Shown: positions 44,921-56,803, numbered from the stretch's first letter. The stretch: 64,000 nt of DNA from Drosophila miranda (GCF_003369915.1 NW_022881603.1:620001-684000), one strand, 5' to 3'. Program-made: numbers and translations. Notes: a model not told the origin generated them from the letters alone.

Positions 44921-45201
44921 GCTCCTACAAGGTGGTCCATGCCAGCTTCGAGGTCTGGGGTCTGCAGACAAAGGTTGAGGATTTTATACAGCACGGCATT
45001 CGCGACATACTCCTGCTTGGACATCGACAGGCCTTTGCCTGGCTGGACGAATGGCACGGCATGACCCTGGAGGATGTGCGTGACTACGAGCGCAAAAAAC
45101 AAGCCGAGACCAATGAAAAGGTGCAGGCAGCTGGCGATGCCCCCACCCAGAGTGGTAGTGGCAGCAATGGACGTAATACGCCCACTCAGGATGTTGATTA
45201 A
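44921..45201 (+). pseudogene. vib: vibrator-like phosphatidylinositol transfer protein, last exon
   Basis: From about 44921 the frame reads CSYKVVHASFEVWGLQTKVE and then HRQAFAWLDEWHGMTLEDVR, which is the C-terminal end of class I PITPs (mammalian PITPs have WWGLQNKVENFI and a CWLDKW match in the same place). It ends with a Ser/Gly/Asn-rich tail and TAA at 45201. These proteins move phosphatidylinositol and phosphatidylcholine between membranes; fly vib (giotto) is required for cytokinesis in spermatocytes. Only the last exon is here. The preceding LRR fragment is in another frame, so no fused protein results. Confidence 0.82.
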
Positions 45202-45720
45202 GTAAAAGTCAAGAGATTTCAGCTCTGTGAATGTTATACCAAAATTTAATGTTGACAAGTGGCAGGAAGAGTGTACCTGCATAAGAGGCAACTGTTAAAC
45301 ATATGTACCTACAAACATATGTGAATATATATTCATATATACTATCATTGCATTTCGATGTTTCACTGGTCCAAAGAGCATTATAGCAAGCGAAGACAAG
45401 CACAAAACCCGAAAGTACAAGCCCAAATAGACCCTAATAGATTGTTAATCACCTAGAGATTTCAGCATTTTACTAAGCAAATGTTAGCCGCACCTACAGA
45501 TATATCTATACACATATTGAGCTTTATATTCGTGTCTAATGAACGGTTTTGTTAACTATATACTCCCTAGTTTAGCTCTGATCAAAGTGCGGTCCATATT
45601 TTGATGTACAAATGTATGAAGCATTAATAAAAATGATGTTTCACAAAACAACATACATACGACTGCATGCGTATTAAGCATGTGATTATTAATTACTTTT
45701 ATCTTCCACATTAGACATTC
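45202..45720 (+). other. Probable vib 3' untranslated region
   Basis: AT-rich non-coding sequence with ataaaaatgatg near 45627 as a possible poly(A) signal, and a catatgt/acatatg hairpin-like stretch at 45299-45345. It is continuous with host sequence after the BEL-B element at 52061. Confidence 0.5.
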
Positions 45721-46553
45721 TGTCGGGTCAAGCAGCTTAAATATTTTAAATTATTGCCAGTGGTGCGGCCCAAAGGAAATGCATTTTGGTGTTGTCGTTT
45801 CCAATGCCCCCACTGCAAAGATCATTTGCTACCGCATATGCGCATGCAGCGGAATTCTTTCGTCTCCTTATGTCGCAATCTCTCGGACTCGGCTTAACAG
45901 CGTCCCCGAGCAGCTCTAACGCTCTCGGGCTATCATACGCTCTCGCTCGCGTCTAATCTTGCTGCATAGGGCCCGGCAATTTGGCCCGTCAGCCCTTGCA
46001 TGGGCAGTCTTGAGCTAATCGTCGCAGCTATTAGACTAACATCCTCGCATCAATCGTTCGCCCCAATCATCCCCATATGTACATACGCGATAAGTTGGTT
46101 TACATATGCAAATAAATTGTGAATTGTAAACAGCCTCTCGACTTTCATTAACTTCAATTTCAACAGCTGTTAAAAACGCTTAATAGCTTAACATTTGGTG
46201 ACCCCGAAGTGATTGTGCAATAAATAATCCATCAGTGCAATCACAAACTAATATAGCATTCAAAGATCTTAACTAATTGCCATCTCAACCAGTGTCATCG
46301 ACCACATAAGTTATCCATACATAGATACACCGGCCTCCCCTGCATATTCGGTAGTGCACGGAGCTGTTGGCTTGCGCTTCTCTTTTCGGTCATCTTCCCG
46401 CCAGAAACGTTTCTTACACCGGTCGCCTTTGTATATACAGTTCGTACATAGCTGTTCGCTTGCTGGGCTCGGTTCTTGTCTATTGCTCGTGTTACTCTTT
46501 GCGATCATCTTCCCGCTAGAGACTTTGGTCTTTCTGCTAACGCTGCCGCTACC

Positions 46554-48480
46554 ATGGAAATTAATGCTGCTAACGAAATTCCAATGACCAGTGAGCAAAA
46601 CAGGGTATCTTTTTATACCCGATACTCAAAATGAGTATTGGGGTATATTAGATTTGTGGTTAAAATGGATGTGTGTAACGTCCCGAAGGAATCGTTTCCG
46701 ACCCCATAAAGTATATATATTCTTAATCAGCATCAATAGCCGAGTCGATTGAGCCCTGTCTGTCTGTCCGTCCGTCTGTCTGTCCGTCTGTCCGTCCCCT
46801 TCAGCGCCTAGTGCTCAAAGACTATAAGAGCTAGAGCAACGATGTTTTGGATCCAGACTTTTGTGATATGTCACTGCTACAAAAATATTTCAAAACTTCG
46901 CCCCGCCCACTTCCGCCCCCACAAAGGACGAAAATCTGTGGCATCCACATTTTTAAAGATACGATAAAACCAAAAACGCAGAATCGGTGAGGATGACCAT
47001 ATCTTCTACAGTGCAAAATCTGAACCAGATCGTATAATGATTATAGCCAGCATCAAGAAAACAATTTCATTTTTTCTCGCCCTGTCTCTCGCTAACACAC
47101 ACGTAGCATAGGCGGCTTTGCTTAGAGTAAAACATTAGCGCCTAGATCTCAGAGACTACAAAAGCTAGAGCAACCAAATTTGGTATCCACACTCCAGATA
47201 TATCGGACCGAGACGAGTTTGTTTCAAAATTTCGCCACACCCCCTTCCGCCCCCGCAAAGGACGAAAATCTGGGGATATTCAAAAATCTCAGAGACTATT
47301 AAAGCTAGAGTAACCAAATTTGGTATCCGCACTCCTGTTAGATCTTACTATAAAACGTGTATCTCAAAGTTTCGCCCCACCCCCTTCTGCCCACACAAAG
47401 GACGAAAATCTGTTGCATCCACACTATTGCACATTCGAGAAAACTAAAAACGCAGAATCATAGATAATGACAATATCTATCAGATTTCTGAATCTGGCTC
47501 AGATCAGATCATTTATATAGCCAATAGGAACAAATCAATTTGCAGTGGCTACGCAGCGCCCGACGTCACGCTCAGACTGATTATCTGTCTCTCTCGCACG
47601 CACTCTTTGTCGTGTCGTTTAATATTAGCGGCGTCTGCCGGAGGAGAGCCATACTGACTTAGTATCGGGTATAACCGTAGAGTTGCGGTGTCCGCAGCAA
47701 CTCACAACGTTCCCCCTCGTTTGAAGCTTAAGTCAACGGAATTATGCGAGAAAATGAAAAGGTTAGCTACCGCTTGGCAGAATGAGTCGTCAGACTGTGA
47801 CTACTACATGGTCGTGGTAAAGCAAGATCAAGTCGAGAAGTTGATCAGCAAATTTGAGATGTTTCACGGCGAGCTTTTTGAGTCACTTGCAAGCTCGCTG
47901 AAGGCGGCGATTATGAGGGAAGTGGCTAAGAGTAGCGGCCGCATGCCGTTTCATTCTACCTTGGCTGGAGGAAATACTACGGTTGAGTTTGCCGGCTCGC
48001 AATTTCTACCTCACCGTAGACAAGTACCATCCCTGCCTCCTATACAATTGCCGACGTTTAGCGGCGGGTATGCGAACTGGACGGACTTTTATTCAATGTT
48101 TGCCACCATCATCGACAGCCATCCGGACCTAAAAAACATAGAAAAGCTCCAGCATTTGCGTTCCTGTCTGCGGGATTCGGCATTGGAGACTGTTCGGTCG
48201 CTGGAAATCTCAGATGGCAATTATGCTGTGGCATTAGATTTGTTGGAAAACAGATTCAATAATCGGCATTGGTCTTTCAGGCACACATCAATGAGATCTT
48301 GGCGCTCCAGGCTGTGGAACCTGGGTCAGTGGTCATGCTTCGGGAGCTTTCAGACAAGTTCAATTCACATATGAGCGCGCTCCAGGGTTTGGGCACCACT
48401 GAGCAGATCGCAGGATGCATCGTCGTACTGGATCCAGCGAGCCAAGAGAAGTGGGAGGAACTATTCAACGACCCCGCATT
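46554..48480 (+). pseudogene. BEL-B gag, split by Helentron
   Basis: The probable start is at 46554 (MEINAANEIPMTSEQNR). Helentron j (46614-47722) cuts after 17 codons or so, and gag resumes with KLKSTELCEKMKRLATAWQN. The BEL Gag domain (LPTFSGGYANWTDFYSMFAT) follows, and the frame shifts near 48275 (ENRFNNRHWSFR) into the frame that continues through the zinc knuckles and on into protease. Confidence 0.87.
46614..47722 (+). mobile_element. Helentron copy j in BEL-B gag
   Basis: Full-length form, about 1.11 kb, tatacccgatactcaaaatg to cccctcgtt, in forward orientation. It has the GTCY tract at 46757-46796 and both TC-rich boxes (gcacgcactctttg near 47600). Confidence 0.9.
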
Positions 48481-50491
48481 TGCAAACTTAATTCCGTCGT
48501 GGGAATCTATGGCCTCGTTCTTGGAGCAGCGATGCAGATCATTGGAGACGACGGACTTTTCTATGGCAAGCTATGCGTTGAGCAATCAGGGGGGCAGAAG
48601 TAGAAAGCATAATAATTCTAGGTCCACATTGGTTACAACGAACCAAACCGTAGCACGCTGCGCGCTGTGCAACGATGGTGCTCACGAGGTCCAGCACTGC
48701 CAGAAGTTTAAAGCGGTGTCCCCCACAAATCGCCATAAAGAAGCCAAGCGGCTTTCGTTGTGTATAAATTGTCTCAGAACAGGGCATCGATTACTTCAGT
48801 ACACCTCGAGCAACTGTCGTACCTGCGGGGGTAGACACCATACCCTCCTTCATTTTGGTAGCCCTGAAGATACCGCAGTCCAAGGGAAATCAGCGCCGTA
48901 TACTCCATCTCAGTCTGCACTGTCTGAGTCTACGCCGTCTGAGCATACCACTGCGACCTCTACTTCAGCGGCTACCTCGTCTGCCCTTATTGCCCAAGAT
49001 CTCAGGAATGGTGTTGTTTTACTTGCCACGGCCACGGTCTTAGTCAAAAATCGTTCCGGAGTTTTAGTTCCCTGCCGAGCGTTGCTGGATTCCGGCTCCC
49101 AGTTGCATCTAATAACTTCTCGTTTCGCGAATCAGCTTCAGCTTCGAAAAATGAAATCATCGACTGCAGTCTCGGGAATAGGCGACTCTAGCTTCGTCAC
49201 GGATGGATTTTCGGTCAACGTTAGCCTGCACTCTCGCTCATCGGATTACTCAACTCTCATCACTGCCATTGTAGCCTCTAGCATAACCGATCGACAGCCA
49301 AGCTTTGGAATTGACACTCAAAACTGGAACATTCCATCTAACATACCACTAGCTGATCCGGAGTTTTATAAGCCGCAGCGCGTCGATCTGCTAATTGGCG
49401 CAAGTCTGTTTTTCGAGCTCCTGTGTGTTGGTCAGGTCAAGCTACTGCCAGGATTGCCTTCAATTCAGAAAACGCGCTTAGGATGGGTCGTGTCTGGAAG
49501 TTGTTCGCGTTTAAAAGGTTCCTCGTTGATGGTCTCTCGCGCTCGGGCCGTAGCTGCTGAGGATAATAGTCCAGAGGATCGGCTTGAGGTGCATCTTCGG
49601 AGGTTTTGGGAGGTAGAAAATTGCATCGAACCAATAATAAAGTCTACCAAAGAAGAGCTAGATTGTGAAGCACACTTTGTGCAGCATTTCCGTCGACTAC
49701 ATAAAGGCGATTATTGTGTTCGGCTGCCAGCAAAATATAATTTGGATCTCCTTGGAGAATCTTACAATCAAGCGCTTCGTAGATTCTTGACCCTTGAGAG
49801 AAAGTTAGATCGTCGCCCTGATGTTACATCTCAGTATGCAGCATTTATAAAGGAGTACCTTGATTTAGGCCATATGTCTCAGGTTCCTACCCAGGCAAAA
49901 AGCAACTGCCGATATTTTTTGCCTCTCCAATGCGTCATAAAGGAAGATAGTTCTACGACCAAGCTTCGCGTCGTTTTTGATGGATCCGCTTCAACCTCAT
50001 CTGGATATTCCCTGAACGACGTTTTAATGGCTGGGCCCGTAATCCAACCCAAACTGTTTCATATTCTTGCTCGATTTCGGTCATACGCCGTTGCGATTAC
50101 GGGAGATATCTGTAAGATGTATCGTTGTGTAAGAGTCTCGACCGAAGATAGCAACTTGCAGTGTATTCTGTGGAGAAACTCCAGGGAAGAAGACTTGCGT
50201 GTGTTTCAATTGGACACCGTTACTTATGGGACGAAGCCTGCCTCCTATCTATCTGTGCGAGCGATGCATCAGTTGGCAATAGACGAGCAGATGGCGTTTC
50301 CAGTTGGAGCTGAAATCCTTCGCCGTGACTTCTACGTGGATGACTTGATATCTGAAGCCAGCTCGCAGGAGGAGGCTATCCGGATTCGGGAGCAAACTAC
50401 TGGAATTTTGTCTAGAGGTCAGTTCAGATTGAGGAAATGGTGTTCGAACGTCCCTGCTGTGCTGGATGGAGTTCCGGGAGAGGACAAGTAA
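48269..50491 (+). pseudogene. BEL-B gag C-terminus, protease and RT
   Basis: One 740-codon frame contains the Gag end (PASQEKWEELF), two knuckles (CALCNDGAHEVQHC, CINCLRTGH), the protease with an intact CRALLDSGSQLH active site, and RT (KLRVVFDGSASTSSG, FYVDDLISEA). It is the longest unbroken BEL frame in the window. It stops near 50490 (GEDK-stop), with RT/RNase H continuing in another frame. Confidence 0.9.
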
Positions 50492-50497
50492 AGATTT

Positions 50498-51504
50498 TTG
50501 AAGTTCGACGATGGCAGCCATGTGACTAAAACTTTAGGACTTGCGTGGGATCCGGTTTCTGATCTACTATTATTTTCGTTCTCGGCCCTTCAATCTGCTT
50601 TGAATTCCTGCAGGCGCTCTGTTTTGTCATCCATAGCGCGATTCTACGATCCTCTCGGACTAGCTGGTCCCGTAATTAATAAATCCAAAATCTTTCTGCA
50701 GCGTTTGTGCCAAGAGAAGTTGTCCTGGGATGAAAGCCTTCCAGTCGCACTGAACACCGAGTGGCAAGAAATATGCACCAGTTTCGGTCAGATTCGTCGA
50801 TCTGAATTTCCTCGGCTTGTGCTCCTTCCAGACTCTACGCTGGAAATTCACGGATTTTGCGATGCCAGCATCGAGGCTTATAGTGCATGCATTATGTCGT
50901 GTCCAAGGGTCAGCATTTCAGCAGTCACTTACTTTGTGCCAAATCTCGTGTGGCTCCTTTGAAGACACTTACAGTACCAAAGTTGAAGCTTTGTGGAGCG
51001 GAGTTGCTGGCTAGGCTCATATCTGAGATAGCTGGAATGAATGTATTCAAGGGAAGGTGTTACTGTTGGTGTGATTCTGCCGTTGCGCTCTCTTGGATTC
51101 GAGACGAGCCGTCAAGATTTAATATTTTTGTTGCAAATAGAGTGTCAACGATTAAGGAAATGACCGAAAAAATGGAATGGCGCTATGTTCGCACACCTCT
51201 TTGAGTCACCTCTTTGGGCTCATGGTCCTCCATTTCTTTGCGGCTCCTCAGATGACTGGCCACCCACTGTGCTACCTGATAAGCCAGCCCTTAAACTTCG
51301 TCGGAAGGCTCTTCTGGTCAAATCGCCCTACATGGACATTATTGCTGATTCCAAGTATGCGAATTCATTTGCTTCTTTGCAACGCGTTTTCGGATACATT
51401 CACAAGTTTTGCAACCGAATACGCTCTCGCTCGCGTCTAAGCTTGCTGCATAGGGCCCGGCAATTTGGCCCGTCAGCCCTTGCATGGGCAGTCTTGAGCT
51501 AATC
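50498..51504 (+). pseudogene. BEL-B RT end and RNase H; integrase deleted
   Basis: Frames 50498-50962, 50887-51204 and 51185-51504 in turn carry ARFYDPLGLAGPV, IHGFCDASIEAYSA, VAPLKTLTVPKLKLCGAELL and WCDSAVALSWIRDEPSRF. After RVFGYIHKFCNRI at 51418 the sequence jumps into the LTR (cgctctcgctcgcgtc). The whole integrase is gone, together with the first part of the 3' LTR. Confidence 0.87.
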
Positions 51505-51664
51505 GTCGCAGCTATTAGACTAACATCCTCGCATCAATCGTTCGCCCCAATCATCCCCATATGTACATACGCGATAAGTTGGTTTACATATGCAAATAAA
51601 TTGTGAATTATAAACAGCCTCTCGACTTCCATTAACTTTAAATTGCAACAGTTGTTAAAAACGC

Positions 51665-52036
51665 TGTGGAGATAATGTTTTTTATCCCCAATCGGCCGAC
51701 TAATTATTTCGAATTAAATAAAACTCGGCGCAGAAATAAAATTACGATATGTTCTTTAATGCGTGACATCCAAATTGCAAGTGTGGCTTGCCTGCCCTTT
51801 ACATTGCCGCTCCGATCGCTAAGCGCAGCTTCGCTCGGCCGACGTCGGTAGGCAGACGCAAAGCGGAGATAGCGAAGAGCGAGCAGGCAGAGAGCGTTTA
51901 GCAGGGCAAGCAAGCGCAAAGCTTTAACAAACAAATGAGTGACATAGACATAAGTAACAAACAAAATAAGCGGCTGAGGGCCAAGAATTAGGTGCTATTT
52001 GGCAAGCAGCTAATCGGCTGGGTTCTGCTCCGAACA
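51665..52036 (-). repeat. Solo LTR of the BEL-C family, inverted, inside the BEL-B 3' LTR
   Basis: 372 bp, the reverse complement of 53078-53449: tgtggagataatg to tgctccgaaca. Flanked by an exact 5-bp target duplication aacgc (51660-51664 and 52037-52041). In the BEL-B 5' LTR the same place reads ttaaaaacgcttaatag without an insertion. Confidence 0.95.
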
Positions 52037-52060
52037 AACGCTTAATAGCTTAACACATTC

Positions 52061-53072
52061 GATGAGCCTAATCTGTTTGTCGGCAAATGAATGTACAAAT
52101 TATTGGCTATTTGTATTCCAAAGCCGGCGGCGAGTGGTGAACTAGGTAGTGGATTCGTCACGATGATTCAGTCAACATTTTGCAGAAACAACATTGCATA
52201 TAATCGAATGCGATCCGATCCGAACAGAACGGAACACCGACCCTGACACTGATCGTAAATCAACGTCACCCCCATCCGAAACAGCTGCTCTATTCGGAAC
52301 GAGACCCCAGGCAGTGGCTCTCTCACTTGCTCTCTCTCTTTCTCCTCTCTTTGCTGGACAGCTGTCTTGGGGCTGGAGATCTCTGGCGTCAAAGAGTAAT
52401 GTGGCGGAAGAGGAAGAACCAACAAAATCACCAGCGATTCGCAAACGCGCCTCATTTAAACTTCAAGCGCGCGAAGAGCAGCACACAGCATAGAACCTAC
52501 ATAGCTACTAGAGACACCCGCGGATTGAGTGCCGATTAAACACCGGAACGCTATGCCTGCGAAGCGAAATTAAAACAATACTTAATGATGTACTTTAAAT
52601 TTCCCCAAAATTTCGCCTACCAACGATTGTGACAATGGAATATTCCGAGTGAAAATATCTGAATTTGCATAAACAATCTTAAAATAGAGTTCCTGTGTTG
52701 AAAAGAGAACATGGCACGACGAACTATCCGTGGGTGTATGAACGAAAAGTGGGCTGTGAACACCCTTTCGCTGCTCTTGATGGTCTCAATGAGGTAAAGC
52801 ATGCGATATACCCGGCGTATGCGCAATTTAGTGTCATGTAAGCAAATGTGCGGCTCTTATCAACTGTTTACAGCACGCTGGGGCCTTAACTCTTCTGTGT
52901 CTAGCTTGTTTATTAATAAGCACACTAAATCCTATTCTGGGCCACTCCATATGTGGGTTATTATCCATGTTTAACCGCTTATACGGCCCATTCCATGCAA
53001 AGTGACTTATCGTCGAAACCAAATCAAAGCGCTCTTTATTGGAGCCTGATTGCGTTTTATGGTTAATATAAA
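52061..53072. other. Host flank between BEL-B and BEL-C, no recognised gene
   Basis: Continuous with 45202-45715 once BEL-B is taken out. It has a TC-rich stretch at 52318-52356 ending ggacag, which could be a splice acceptor, followed by a short open stretch (to about 52493). I find no known domain and would not call a gene. Confidence 0.5.
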
Positions 53073-53821
53073 GTCTGTGTTCGGAGCAGAACCCAGCCGA
53101 TTAGCTGCTTGCCAAATAGCACCTAATTCTTGGCCCTCAGCCGCTTATTTTGTTTGTTACTTATGTCTATGTCACTCATTTGTTTGTTAAAGCTTTGCGC
53201 TTGCTTGCCCTGCTAAACGCTCTCTGCCAGCTCGCTCTTCGCTATCTCCGCTTTGCGTCTGCCTACCGACGTCGGCCGAGCGAAGCTGCGCTTATCGATG
53301 GGAGCGGCAATGTAAAGGGCAGGCAAGCCACACTTGCAATTTGGATGTCACGCATTAAAGAACATATCGTAATTTTATTTCTGCGCCGAGTTTTATTTAA
53401 TTCGAAATAATTAGTCGGCCGATTGGGGATAAAAAACATTATCTCCACATAAAATTTGGTGACCCCGACGTGATCTCTGAGTTGCAGTGTCAATTAATAA
53501 TCATTCGCGATCGACATTTGTTAGCCCTAGCAAATTTTCGGCGGTTAAGCACAATTCGGTGCTAAAACACACTTACATACACCTACATACACGCATTGCT
53601 GGCTATTAATTTCTCTGTCGCGACAGTGGTCAGTGGAGTGCGGTAGGCAGTGCAGCGAACTCACTAATACACACAAGCGGAGTACAAAGCGGAATCGGAC
53701 AGCTCGCACAGCCGCACAGCTAAAGGCATGAGCTGTAATCCCTTTGCTTTCGGTTCCCACGTTTATACGTATACAGGGTGTCTTTTTCGGTCGTGCTGAG
53801 TGACTCTTTTAAAACCTCAAC

Positions 53822-54937
53822 ATGGCAGCACCTGAGCCTACCAATGTCGCGAACGCAGCAATGCCGAGTGATGTAGATTTCTACAAGCACAAGGCCGAGT
53901 CCATCGCGCGCCAACTAAAGGCCATGGATCGCTTTCTCACCAAGGAAGAGCTTGCCGAGTTGGATGAGGCAGAACTTCAAGCTCGCTTAGAGCAAATCGA
54001 GCGAATGAATGCGGATTTCGATGCCGCTCAAACGAGCCTTGAAAGGCTGGATTTCCTGCAGTTAGCCCATGATGCCCGACTGGACTTTTCGAATGTTTAT
54101 GTGAAGGTTAGGTCCAGGCTGTCGCGGGAGTTGATGGCTGCTCGCACGGTAAATGTTGCCAATTCAACGGCTCGGCATACTCTCGAGGGGAATTCGTCGT
54201 TGTTCGCCTATAATAGTATAGGCCGTTCTCGAATGCCCGAGGTGCAGCTTCCGCGATTCGGGGGGAACTACATGGATTGGCCAGAATTCCACTCGATGTT
54301 CTCGACAATGGTGCACAAAGACCATCGTATACCAATCATCGAAAAATTCCAGTATCTTCGTGGATGTCTAGATGGTGCTGCGCTGGATACGATTCGTTCC
54401 TTGGAACTTTCTGAGGAGAATTACGACAAGGCGTTGAATTTACTAATGTTGCGATTCGATAATAAACTGTTACATTTTCAGGCACACGTCAAGGCTATTT
54501 TCGGGCTGCAAGGGGTGGAGAAGGGCTCGGCTATCGGCTTGCGCGCGCTCAGCGACAAAATCAATTCGCACTTGCGTGCACTTCAGACCTTGGCGACCCC
54601 GCAGGAGATTTCGGATGGGTTGCTGATCTTCATCATAGGCACGAAACTGGACCACAAAACAAAGGAGAAATGGGTAGAGAACTTGCCGACGTCAGGATTG
54701 CCTCGGTGGTCAAGCATGGCCTCATATTTGGAAGCGAGATGTCGGATGCTGGAGAATTTGGGATCAGCCATGGCAACAAGTCCTAGTCAACAGGTGGGAG
54801 AAGACAAACCTGTCACCCTTATCACCTCCAGTAACGACCATCCTAACCCCATATGTAACCATTGCAATTCCTCCGAGCATTACATATCTCTGCGTTTGAA
54901 CGATACAAAGAAGCAAAGAAGAGACGCTTGTGTTTGA
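53822..54937 (+). pseudogene. BEL-C gag
   Basis: It starts MAAPEPTNVANAAMPSDVDF at 53822. A helical N-terminal region (EELAELDEAELQARLEQIER) precedes the BEL Gag domain (LPRFGGNYMDWPEFHSMFST). The frame is open through the first knuckle half (CNHCNSSEHY) and breaks near 54890. The second knuckle continues in the next frame. One small indel is the only defect in gag. Confidence 0.88.
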
Positions 54938-56157
54938 ACTGCCTCAACAAAGGCCATGAATTGCAGAGGTGCAGGTCAGGACTTTGCAGGCATTGCCAGG
55001 CCAAACATCACACGCTACTCCACATTCCATCGGGAACTGGTGCTTCATCTTCCTCTTCACCGGCCGAGGAATCGATCCAGCAAGAGGCCGCGACTGTGCT
55101 TCTAGCAAGCGGGTGTTCTAGCCCTCCCCCCTCGATCCAAAAATCTCAGCCTAGCCAGAACGTGTTGCTACCTACTGCCCTCGTCCATGTAACAGATCGT
55201 TGTGGAGCACTTATCCCATGTCGTGCCATTTTGGATTCTGCATCACAGGCAAACTTTGTAACATCTAGACTTGCTGATCAGTTGCAGTTGGATCATCGCT
55301 CGTCTTATGTTCACATCTCTGGAATCGGAGATTCCATTCTACCTTCGAGCAAGTCTGTACATATAGTTGTACAATCCCAGGACGCAAGCTATCGAGCTTC
55401 CTTTGCTGCAATTGTCACCAACTCAATTACGGAAATGCAGCCTAACTTCGGCGTAGACGCAAAGGATTGGCCAATGCCGAATAATCTAAAACTAGCTGAT
55501 CCTAATTTCTCCAAGCCCCAACGTATCGATCTGTTGATAGGTTCTGGTTTGTTCTTCGATTTAATGAGCGTCGGACAGATTCGACTATCAGCCCAATTGC
55601 CAACATTGCAGGAGACAAAACTTGGTTGGATAGTATCAGGAAGCATTGATAGCTCGGAGAATAAGCGTGCAGCTTTAACCGCTTTTGAAAATTCCTCGTG
55701 CATCTCTATTGACGATTTTCGACCCACAACGCTGGAGTACCAAAACTTAGAGCAGCAATGCAGGAAGCAGCTGCTCGAGTGCCAGGTGCAAGTGGAAAAA
55801 CTGCGATCGGAGAATCAGGAACTGCAGCGCGATTTTTTCCATATATTAAAAACCTACATATCCACGCTAAATGAAATTCAACTTTCAACAATTTCTACAT
55901 TGCCAAATTACCTGCCATTCTATGCAATTACAGAGGTTCCCGATGATCAAGACGTAATCACGACAAGCCGCCTTCGTAAAGAAGCGCCGATTGCTGCGTT
56001 CGACGATCATCCCAGCGTAGCCGCCAGCTGCGCCCAAGCAAGCATCTTCAAGAGGGCCGTTGGTAAAATAGCGGTTCTGCCCCTTCAGGATGGATCTGTT
56101 GAAAGCCTTTGCAATCCAAGGGGGAGTGAATGTTCGGAGCAGAACCCAGCCGATTAG
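54890..56157 (+). CDS. BEL-C protease with an unexpected coiled-coil C-terminal segment
   Basis: The frame (open from 54862 to 56157) begins with a knuckle (CLNCLNKGHELQRC, CRHCQAKHH). The retropepsin follows, with CRAILDSASQ where other elements have LLDSGSQ. Then comes the usual linker to RT (LLIGSGLFFDLMSVGQIRLS, TKLGWIVSGS). Where RT should start (about 55730) there is instead a heptad-rich segment (CRKQLLECQVQVEKLRSENQ) of about 45 residues, an unassigned stretch, and finally KRAVGKIAVLPLQDGS, which resembles the end of BEL polyproteins. The frame is open all the way to the 3' LTR. The coiled coil is not a BEL domain that I know. Confidence 0.75.
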
Positions 56158-56505
56158 CTGCTTGCCAAATAGCACCTAATTCTTGGCCCTCAGCCGCTTA
56201 TTTTGTTTGTTACTTATGTCTATGTCACTCATTTGTTTGTCAAAGCTTTGCGCTTGCTTGCCCTGCTAAACGCTCTCTGCCAGCTCGCTCTTCACTATCT
56301 CCGCTTTGCGTCTGCCTACCGACGTCGGCCGAGCGAAGCTGCGCTTAGCGATCGGAGCGGCAATGTAAAGGGCAGGCAAGCCACACTTGCAATTTGGATG
56401 TCACGCATTAAAGAACATCGTAATTTTATTTCTGCGCCGAGTTTTATTTAATTCGAAATAATTAGTCGGCCGATTGGGGATAAAAAACATTATCTCCACA
56501 GTCTG

Positions 56506-56803
56506 ATTGGTACAAAGTCTACTAAAATTGAATATATACGTTGCCCATTATACTATGTACTCAAGATCTCCTTTAATATAGCTTTTTTTTTGTAGTTCTT
56601 CTTGTCATCTCTGTTGACACTTTTATATGACCAGATTTGTTATTCCGGAGACATAATTAAGGGCCATAAATTTCAAAGGTAGCAACTTCTTCAGAATTCC
56701 CAGGCACGGCGAGCGTTACGAGTATTCCTCGTTTACTTATCTATCACCCCACACAACGAAGTCTTACCTTACCTTATTTCACGGAAGGGAAATGTGATAT
56801 TTT
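56506..56803. other. Host flank right of BEL-C
   Basis: AT-rich, no gene seen. Continuous with 52061-53077 once BEL-C is taken out. Confidence 0.5.

Larger units (their letters stand above)
45721..52055 (+). mobile_element. BEL/Pao element 'BEL-B'
   Basis: The 5' LTR is 45721-46193 (473 bp, tgtcgggtca to agcttaaca). The 3' LTR is 5'-truncated (about 51420-52055) and carries an inverted solo LTR. The target duplication cattc is exact at 45716-45720 and 52056-52060. A primer-binding site for tRNA-Trp lies at 46196 (17 of 18). Helentron j interrupts gag. Integrase is missing. Confidence 0.93.
53078..56500 (+). mobile_element. BEL/Pao element 'BEL-C', internally deleted derivative with both LTRs
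   Basis: LTRs at 53078-53449 (372 bp) and 56131-56500 (370 bp), tgttcggagc to tatctccaca, are near-identical. The target duplication gtctg is exact at 53073-53077 and 56501-56505. The primer-binding site at 53457-53474 (tggtgaccccgacgtgat) is fully complementary to tRNA-Trp. The internal part has only gag, protease and an unusual 3' segment; RT, RNase H and integrase are absent. Confidence 0.95.

Noticed and set aside
51704..51964. 86-codon frame (MFVTYVYVTHLFVKALRLLA) also at 53150 and 56203
   Set aside because: Lies within the BEL-C LTR in each case, so it is LTR sequence and not a separate gene.
52194..52493. 99-codon frame in the host flank between BEL-B and BEL-C
   Set aside because: No recognisable domain, opposed by two other frames of similar length; not enough to call an exon.
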